DNA of 64,000 nt from JAZDJP01 sp043803805. Its GTDB lineage: Bacteria; Planctomycetota; JAZDJP01. The stretch is from the NCBI GenBank assembly GCA_043803805.1, contig JAZDJP010000117.1:1-64000 (forward strand), written 5' to 3'. Positions 60,201 through 64,000 of this stretch are shown piece after piece. Every line of letters starts with the position of its first letter. The first letter of the stretch is position 1. The notes beneath the pieces were generated by a model. The model had not been told where the DNA came from. It worked only from the letters and a program-made list of their open reading frames with translations, and searched no databases. A program made the position numbers and the translations under genes.

Positions 60201-62963
60201 GCTTCCCAGCCAGACCTGGCTCTGGGTGAGATTGAGGCCCGTCATGCTGGCGCCCGTGGCGATGGTGATGACGGCGGCGTCGGTTCCGGCGGCGTTGTTG
60301 TCGTAGAAAATGGTGATGATATCTCCCGATGCGATTTTTCCCGTGACGTTGAAGGAGTATGGGGAGGAGTTGGTGGTGTAGGTGGGGATTTGTTTCACAC
60401 CGTTTCTGGCCCAGGAGACGTCCGTCGATCCGTTAAAGGTGCCCATCAGGAGGATTTGTGTGTCGTCCCATGTGGTGGTCGTGCCGCCGTCCACGTCGTT
60501 GGTTTCCGCCGTCGCGGCGACGTTGTTCCCGGCGCCGTCGCCCGTGAATGCGTTCAGAGTGACGGGGCCCGCCGGGGTGCCGGCGACCGTGGTGATGTTG
60601 TACGGATTCCCGACATCGGCGCCGGGGATGTCAGGACTGGCGGTGTTATAATCGTAGGCGTGGCCGACCCAGGTGGCGTCGGTATAGGTGATGGACCCGC
60701 CGGCGAGGGCGATCTTCATGTGGGTGGCGGTGCCGTGGGAGAACTTGACGTTATCGAAGTTGCTGAACGTGACGGCGCCGCTCGCGTTCACGAAAAATCC
60801 GTTGGCGTCGCCATAGGAGAAATTCAGATTGGTGATATTGAGAAGACCCTGTTTGAATTCGAACGAAAACGTCCCGCTTCCGCCCCGGCGCGTGATGCCG
60901 CTGTCGTCCCCGGCGGTGAGGGTGCCCGTGGAGTTGAACTCAAATTTCTCCCCGGGTTCCACCTGGATGGCATGGCCGTTCAGGTCCAGGCTTCCGGCGG
61001 TCACGTTCAGGGCCGTGACCGCCGGGGGCCCGGCCCCGACTCCGATGTCGCTGGCGAGCTGGAGTGTGTTGGTGCCGCTCACGTTGAGGATGTTGAGGGG
61101 ATCCCCGCCGGCGTCGAGGTTTTTCGCAACGGTCCCCGTCCAGGTGAGTGTGGCGGAGGCGTTCGAGGCGTCGAAACCCTCGCCGGCCTCCGTCGCTTGG
61201 TTGAGGAAACTGCCCTGGATCGTGATTGTGTTCGCGCCCCATGCGAGGAGGCCATCCGTGATGGTGAGATCGCCTTCCACGAGGATGCTCGAGGAGAGCG
61301 TCACGCGGCCGGTTCCTGTCTTGGACACCTGAAAATCCTGGAATTCGCGGGCGCCGCTCGCGGGGGCGCCGAGGGTGAGCGTGGAATCCGTCCCCCCGTC
61401 AAAAATCACGATTCCGTAGTTGAGATTGAGAAGTCCCGTCGCCGCGCCCAGGAGGGTGATGTCCCCGGCGCAATTGATGATGGGAGACGTCCCTGCGGTG
61501 ATGGCCTGCAGTTGGGCGTTGGCCGTGTCGGCGATCTGGAGGCTGACGGGTGTCCCGTTCAGTTCCAGCCGGTCGTTCGTGTTGTTGAACCGGAAGATGC
61601 CGCTCTGAATGTCCATGAGGCCGTTGACGATGATGTTGTCGCCCGCCTCGATGTCCACGATGATCGCGGCGGTCTTGTTGATGGTGAGGTTGTAAAACGT
61701 ATGGGTGTTCGCCGTGCCGGCGATATTCATGCTGTTTCCCGTGTTAAGCACGACCGTGCCCTGACCGGAATTGAACGTCCCGTTGTTGACCCATTCGTCG
61801 GCCAGGGCGAAGGTTCCCGTGTCGAGGTTGACGGTGCCGTTGTTCGTGAAATCGCCCGTGCCGGAGACGGTGAGCGCTCCGGAGGAAAAATTAAATGTCC
61901 CGCCGTTGCTCACCTGGAACAGCGTGGAGACGGTGACCGCCATGGCGTCGTTGTGGATGGTGTAATTGCCGGAGATGTTGAGACGGGGGATGCCGGGTCC
62001 GCCCGCCAGGGTGCCCCGGATTTCCTTCCCGCTTCCGGACAATTTGATCGTGGCGGCGGTGGCGGAGAGCAGCACTCCTCCCGTGTTGTGGATGTAGTGT
62101 CCGGCGACGTCCACCGTCATGGTGTCGCTTTGAAGGTCGAGGGTGCCGTTCAGCGTGAGGTCCCCGTTGATTTTCACCGCGCAGGTGTTGCCCTCGATCT
62201 GGAGTTCGGCGGCCGCGGGGATGGTGACGGCGGGGAGTTCGAAGGCCCCGACATTGGCGGCGGTGGTTCCCACGTTGATCTGCCCGTCAATCCAGGTCAT
62301 CGAGCCCAGCACGCGCAGGCTGGCGTTGTCGGGCAGGTTGAGGGCGGAGGCGACATCCGCGATTTTCAGCGTGAAATTTCCGGAGATGGTGACCGAAACG
62401 GCGTCGCTCAGGTTGGCGGTGGCGCCGGTCGTGGCGGAATCGTCCATGGTGAGATTGGAGATTTCCAGGGTGTCTGACCCGTCCCCGTCCGTGAAATCAA
62501 TGACGGGCGCGACGTCCACCGTCCATTTCAGGGTTCCGGCTCCGATGATCCGGGCGACGCCGTCCCCGTTGTCGGGAATCAGGATGTCGTCCACGATCGT
62601 GAGCGTGATTCCTGAATTCATGGTGACGGTGGAGCCGGCGTCCACCTGGATGTCGTCAATCGTGACGCTTACGTTGGCGGTGACGTTGAAATCGCCGACG
62701 ATGACCGCCACGTCGTTGATGTCGTCCTGCCCGGGGTACTCGTTATTTTCCCCGGCGCCGGGATCGCTCCAGTTGTTGATATCGTTCCAGGAAACGCCGT
62801 CCCCGGTCCCGATCCAGTTGAACGTGCCGGCGGCGAACGCGGCCCGCGGCGCGAGTGCGGCCACCGCCAGGAGAATCCCCGCGATCGTCGAGGCGACCCG
62901 CCGTGTAGGGGCGGGTTTCAAACCCGCCCCTACGGGATTTTGTTTGCCGTTATGATCGGACAT
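51291..62963 (-). CDS. giant secreted modular beta-solenoid/propeller protein, 3890 residues
   Basis: Residues 21-45 form a signal peptide with cleavage after AAFAA. Residues 11-20 (VGAGLKPAPT) are encoded by a dispersed palindrome. Residues 46-3460 are Gly/Thr/Asn/Val-rich short-strand repeats (VNGTLNLNSNTLTL, GTFTLGRNFTNNGAF) like autotransporter/filamentous adhesin solenoids. Four larger units recur near 835-990, 1485-1630, 2345-2510 and 3010-3150, each with SWARNG or a variant, then YTTNSSPYSF, a V-x-T-A-T-G strand and TYTPGGN-like strands. Residues 3465-3890 form a PQQ-like propeller (VGTADGQVLFLDE). No beta-barrel, LPxTG or Gly-Cys tail is seen. Likely a surface adhesin or matrix protein. 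Confidence 0.88.
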   Translation of the reverse strand: MSDHNGKQNPVGAGLKPAPTRRVASTIAGILLAVAALAPRAAFAAGTFNWIGTGDGVSWNDINNWSDPGAGENNEYPGQDDINDVAVIVGDFNVTANVSVTIDDIQVDAGSTVTMNSGITLTIVDDILIPDNGDGVARIIGAGTLKWTVDVAPVIDFTDGDGSDTLEISNLTMDDSATTGATANLSDAVSVTISGNFTLKIADVASALNLPDNASLRVLGSMTWIDGQINVGTTAANVGAFELPAVTIPAAAELQIEGNTCAVKINGDLTLNGTLDLQSDTMTVDVAGHYIHNTGGVLLSATAATIKLSGSGKEIRGTLAGGPGIPRLNISGNYTIHNDAMAVTVSTLFQVSNGGTFNFSSGALTVSGTGDFTNNGTVNLDTGTFALADEWVNNGTFNSGQGTVVLNTGNSMNIAGTANTHTFYNLTINKTAAIIVDIEAGDNIIVNGLMDIQSGIFRFNNTNDRLELNGTPVSLQIADTANAQLQAITAGTSPIINCAGDITLLGAATGLLNLNYGIVIFDGGTDSTLTLGAPASGAREFQDFQVSKTGTGRVTLSSSILVEGDLTITDGLLAWGANTITIQGSFLNQATEAGEGFDASNASATLTWTGTVAKNLDAGGDPLNILNVSGTNTLQLASDIGVGAGPPAVTALNVTAGSLDLNGHAIQVEPGEKFEFNSTGTLTAGDDSGITRRGGSGTFSFEFKQGLLNITNLNFSYGDANGFFVNASGAVTFSNFDNVKFSHGTATHMKIALAGGSITYTDATWVGHAYDYNTASPDIPGADVGNPYNITTVAGTPAGPVTLNAFTGDGAGNNVAATAETNDVDGGTTTTWDDTQILLMGTFNGSTDVSWARNGVKQIPTYTTNSSPYSFNVTGKIASGDIITIFYDNNAAGTDAAVITIATGASMTGLNLTQSQVWLGSHGGASLTNANLDLFDEGQDSDVPFVVTGGNLTFDSAFSLRVFAGSTYTPGGNIAWAAASASNNVNLSGTMNLNANTLSVCTAMTVNSSGAFVMTTGSATFNNDSTSSDVIIDGALDFGSGGTLSVGDYFTINATASLTPGAGTLAMMGTTDNSVLGGTKNTITIHNLVINKTDATDTVAVENNDTVAVNGDFTLTNGEFLLDASETLDIGGAITIPDNANSWFNVTGVGAALFVGGNIACGTAGKFDVNGGTLTFDGAANATVNTSVPGADRNFFAIRVNKSGGGKVTLASSIDVNSHLVIDGGVLDSDTFDITLAGSFTNNATGADGFDFSDPATDFTFDGAGAQNVTSGGDAFNTVTMNGAGSLTLSDNMTVGVGIAAGDSLTVNTGMLNLNGQTLAVQSGTRFVFSSSTASPNGALRSTSAASTLTRNGAGTWTMLMEEGQVDIAGLNVSYMSGNGFDIVPAGGGVRVLQFDDALWSNCATATQYIRLADAPTFTDTTWSGHDFPAGPANNVATAAGSTGGPITMLNSTGALGGANGEANDNELGIIIAWAIEIALQGTCDGVTDISWARNGILQSTYTTNASPYSFTGITNLSAGDIIAVWYEGGAVKGAVVTTATGGNQTDLNLTTNRVVVRNDNGGSGLTNANLDTAHTGDADIPYTDGGGAALTVANNTDIEVRSGGAYAPGGTVTLQGTGTLRVNGTMTAGGTVTTPGGVVIEASGELQGGSYTIAASGNWTNNRGTAGFVEGTSLVQLASTAQVTTNETFSAIEVTGGTPSIAAAKTVSCVNFTMNAGTSFTANDDAGLTVTGAFAWGAGTFYFGTTGGNDLGVFSVPALTIPAGLTLELFGTAATSLTVNGNLTVNGTLNFNSNTLTLATTGHWIHNTGGSLAGSGSSTVKMTGSGAEIQGTLAGGTVFQNLTIGGSVTLANTAMQIRTQGDLSILGSSTFSAGSGAVDVDQDLIIDGTLNANTGTFTLGRNFTNNGAFTANTSSFTLDTATAAAIGGTANSHTFNVLIIGKTAAADIVDIESGDTVTVGGLFTINAGTLRLNDTEALDLNGAPTSLTIANTADAVIQATAGTPTIRVAGHLTLTGGAGAAGKINLDAGTIEFDDSSAATVSTGTASNGSRDFYNFKANKSGAGSVTIPNGYNLDVDGSVTIQDGILTLGTNTVTVAGSFTNSASGAEGFDATGTTVTLDGTGTQAMTSNGDTFTTLNMNGSGTCQLADTFTATTVTVNSGSWDLNGKTMQITSGGSFLHSSSTASPNGSFRATVSGSTATSVSGTFSFTVDQGQIDISSLAFSKATANGFYINPAAAADVNILNFDGIVFTGGATTHVKIGANCAAATFTDTSWVTLSFDYNLAEPNIPPVHTGNPRNVTSVAGSTGTITLIGFIGNGAGAGIAADAESNESQGGTVINWDDTQKIITGTFDGTTDVRIVSTDAAGVSTVRGTYSTDSSPYSFNVTAWIAANQLLTIFYNNDVAGTDAVVVTVATGNTMSGLNVQAGEVRIHDGNASAMTNALLDPSDLPYDGVDDTDIPYTITSGTNAITFTAGTKVRVMSGQAYTPGGNVTWTANNASNDMYLDGTMNVGAETVDKMDDCAIASAGKLDITGAGTVNVRNALTADGAVDGGSGTLKVGGNFTLNNTGTFTAEAGTVELNLGTTLTTYVLGGTKNTIAFNHLTVNKTDNSVAVNVEDNDTISVAGTFALTKGKFVLDASETLDINGTGTSLSIANDTEAWLDVTGAGVSITCEGNVSVGASGQMDIDGGLLKLDGSTATTITMATPGAQRDLQNVEIAKTGAGGVTATGSLVTKGNFTISDGTFTFGANTINVAGNFTNSAAGVEGFDASNASATLALDGSGTQQVTSGSDALNIVTCSGSGTVQLMDAMTVGTGIGAGTSLSVTSGMLRLNGQTLSIKPSTTFLFSSSTASPNGALKATVAGATITRSGGAGTFTFAFEEGQIDITNLAFSYADASGFNIAPAAGQNGVRVLNFDGVTFTNGTTRHMTIDDGPGLILTDATWANCSFDNTAAVNIRTLDNSTPNTTPTTTITILNYTGAGAGEAADDDVGTNRITIDWKIEVSLQGAFDGTTDVSWAKNGVPQATYTTNSSPFSFTNISTLNAGDVITVFYEGGVTKGAIVTRATAANMTDLNLVASTLIIRNDNGGDMTNIEIDTAHTGDADIPYTDGGGAALTVASNIVVLVPSGHTYLPGGAVTLQGASGDLTVAGVMTLGGTLTVTGTATIANLLSLAGNNATIATLDNTGTLRMQGNEAAVTITTMDINSGTVEYVGDGGGTTQAHNLKDFGATDYFNLTINDTNGTKDTFAVAGTVTVAGTLTVAGSILNTGANTLVLSGAGLTHRVNTGGEFDMTGAGQIQLADTGIFQVDHNAVTPGVFKSTNASATVTKTGAGAGGFAFRVYGTADITGLTFGNAGSEGLEIGNGVNAPTLTNLSNVTFQNHPGGSGKYLTMRVNGPFDAACPNLTFAAIASGYNVDLADNDNTLDGDVIRLNLMSRGAGAGGGDSRDKDNDTNDDGTPDTGGDSVIQWMYTAEKLSSAPAPVQGAVASAFDLDSGVWYATYALVRDVNATTNDRVLVRTADGDAAYFYDITQADGDVLGPVWWDQEDEAVYGDVNGNGVSTDGKVNVIYIPTSAGKIFKLVDSGGSLAVPGAASAWNTPFEDAAVVSVTSPILSDMTNLYFGGMTIGTNPRVFSVQISNKTLVKNIAGPPSAIRTLPEKRVYTGTTHLFVGSDASAGQAHIYRVNITAGTIPADNISPLHDVKGYMTVVGLTPQRLHVGDAGGRMHGVTADDFAAPLLENIANWPYRDIVNHSVADLDAGLYPINSWPFVDSTTLRVYYGDGDGHFYVLNSDGTLYGDYPVQPASAGYSHPDYYGGVIVVGTADGQVLFLDETVPAGTDGAVIRRYHFGAGKTVTDINYDRGSDTYVVGTSTGDLYYIPWEADPTP
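62905..62933. repeat. 29-bp dispersed palindrome, copy 3, inside a coding region
   Basis: Identical to copy 1 over the 29 bases. It is read on the minus strand as VGAGLKPAPT in the N-terminal part of the giant secreted protein, immediately before the basic and hydrophobic parts of its signal peptide. Confidence 0.9.
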
Positions 62964-62993
62964 GGTTTCTTTCCCGATCCGGGTTTTCCTCGT

Positions 62994-64000
62994 CTACCGC
63001 AAGGCTCCCAGGAAACAGGAGCCTCCGCCGCCACCGGCGGGGGGCGTCTCCGGTTCCGGCGGCGTCGGGACCGGCGGGCTCGTCCGGGCCAGGGCCGTCC
63101 CTCCGAACGCCCCCTGGTTGATCCGGCCGCCGTTGGGGGCGGGCTCCTGCGACCAATCGTCCGCCGGGTCCCCCGCGTCAATCGTCGGCTGGTTTTCCTG
63201 CTCCAGGTAATTCTTCGCGGCGGCGTCCTCGAATGATACGGCCAAGGAGATGTCGCCCGTCCCGGCTTCGTTCCCGGTCCTGTCGGCGAGGGTGTTGCCC
63301 TGGACGTCGTTGTAACGGCTGGCGACGAGGTCCGCCGTGGCGGACGAAATCCCCGTCTGGTTTCCCGTGACGATGCAATTCCGGATGCCGAGCGGCCCCG
63401 AGGTTTTCACCCCGGCGCCGTTGCCGACGATCGTGGCGTTGATGAGTGTGGCGCTTCCGGAATCCGTCACCCAGAGGCCGTTCTTGGTATTGTCGCGGAG
63501 GATGACGTTCCGGATCACGGCGCCGCTGGCGTCTACCCGAACGCCCGTGTCGGCTCCGTAAAGCGTCAGCATCCGGATCTCCCCGCCGGCGGTCCCGATC
63601 CCGGTGGAGAACCGGACCCCCTCGGCGAGCCCGGTTCCATTCACGAGGGTATCCCTCGGGGAGACGCCCTTCAGGATGACCCCTGGGCGGATGACGCCCG
63701 CGGCCGACAGGACATAGATCCCCGCGCCAAGTTCGACGGTGTTTCCCGACACGGCCGCGTTGAGCGCATCCTCCACGCTGTTGTAGATGGCGCCGTTCAG
63801 GGTGATGAGGGGGACGGGTTTGGCGACGGCGGAGATTTTCGGGCTCTCGTCCCCCTGGGCATCCCGGGCGGTCACCTCGAACGTGTAATTTTGCCAGTTG
63901 ACGAGAGGGGTGATCGTGGTGGTGGTGACATCACCGAGGGCGATGGGGCCCTGGGGGGTGGTTCCATCCGTGTAGCGCAGAAGATATTCCGAGATGCCGG
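62994..64000 (-). CDS. secreted Fn3/beta-helix protein with Gly-Cys tail, 5' part outside window
   Basis: The frame is open to the right edge, so at least 335 residues are encoded. The visible part begins in a fibronectin type III domain (ISEYLLRYTDGTT, NWQNYTFEVTARD), then a right-handed beta-helix (YNSVEDALNAAVSGNTVEL, VIRNVILRDNTKNGLWV, INATIVGNGAGV). It ends in a Pro-rich stretch and GGGGGSCFLGALR. It is a clear paralog of the C-terminal half of the 916-residue protein at 48461-51211. It is followed by the giant gene after 30 bases on the same strand. Confidence 0.85.
   Translation of the reverse strand, partial: GISEYLLRYTDGTTPQGPIALGDVTTTTITPLVNWQNYTFEVTARDAQGDESPKISAVAKPVPLITLNGAIYNSVEDALNAAVSGNTVELGAGIYVLSAAGVIRPGVILKGVSPRDTLVNGTGLAEGVRFSTGIGTAGGEIRMLTLYGADTGVRVDASGAVIRNVILRDNTKNGLWVTDSGSATLINATIVGNGAGVKTSGPLGIRNCIVTGNQTGISSATADLVASRYNDVQGNTLADRTGNEAGTGDISLAVSFEDAAAKNYLEQENQPTIDAGDPADDWSQEPAPNGGRINQGAFGGTALARTSPPVPTPPEPETPPAGGGGGSCFLGALR

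Overview
This is a 64 kb stretch of a GC-rich bacterial chromosome. The host made lipid A (lpxK) and carried an MltA-type murein transglycosylase, so it was Gram-negative. The gene mix (sulfatases, a PurS-PurL fusion, giant secreted beta-rich proteins, many dispersed palindromes) suggests an uncultured PVC-like or related candidate-phylum organism. That is an inference and there is no rRNA to test it. I saw no rRNA, tRNA or CRISPR array.

Layout. (1) 1-6438: four plus-strand genes for glycan handling: a HEAT-repeat protein cut by the window edge, a secreted sialidase-fold protein and two formylglycine sulfatases. (2) 6454-9213: pgi behind a DUF433/DUF5615 toxin-antitoxin-like pair, then a YfcE-type phosphodiesterase. 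(3) 9479-16046: a YhcH-family protein, a BtuF-like protein without a signal peptide, a GT-C membrane protein, an RluB-type pseudouridine synthase, an EF-G paralog and a peroxiredoxin remnant. (4) 16118-25556: mltA, then a chromosomal integron. An IntI-type integrase is transcribed away from an array of four or five large cassettes bounded by recognisable attC sites; they carry a small membrane protein, a FAD oxidoreductase, a sialidase-like/GH16 fusion, an (alpha/alpha)6 glycosidase-like protein and an anchored protein of unknown function. (5) 25637-31784: xseA-xseB-ispA-dxs-nadK and a metallophosphoesterase. (6) 36773 down to 31837, minus strand: Ser/Thr kinase-accA-lpxK-leuC-leuD. (7) 36905-42342: tyrA-purL-dapF-purQ. 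(8) 48428 down to 42430, minus strand: a RiPP-like biosynthetic locus. (9) 64000 down to 48461, minus strand: three very large secreted beta-rich proteins, one of 3890 residues.

The most interesting part is region 8. Two short genes, each with its own ribosome binding site, encode paralogous peptides of 51 and 52 residues. They share a block containing LFETDTLAC and a C-x8-C pair. Next to them lie a HprK-like kinase fused to an S26-type peptidase, a PqqD-like peptide chaperone, a radical SAM/SPASM protein, a PRMT-like methyltransferase and a PF14907-type nucleotidyltransferase. Most are joined by 4-base start/stop overlaps. This looks like a complete ribosomally made, modified peptide pathway whose product I cannot name.

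Second is the integron: its attC sites have the expected R''/R' boxes and single unpaired bases, and attC sequence encodes the C-terminal tails of two cassette proteins. Third is a theme of dispersed palindromes at gene ends. They provide the stop codons of the EF-G paralog, mltA and dapF, and one is translated inside the signal region of the 3890-residue protein. The dapF product also lacks both catalytic cysteines.
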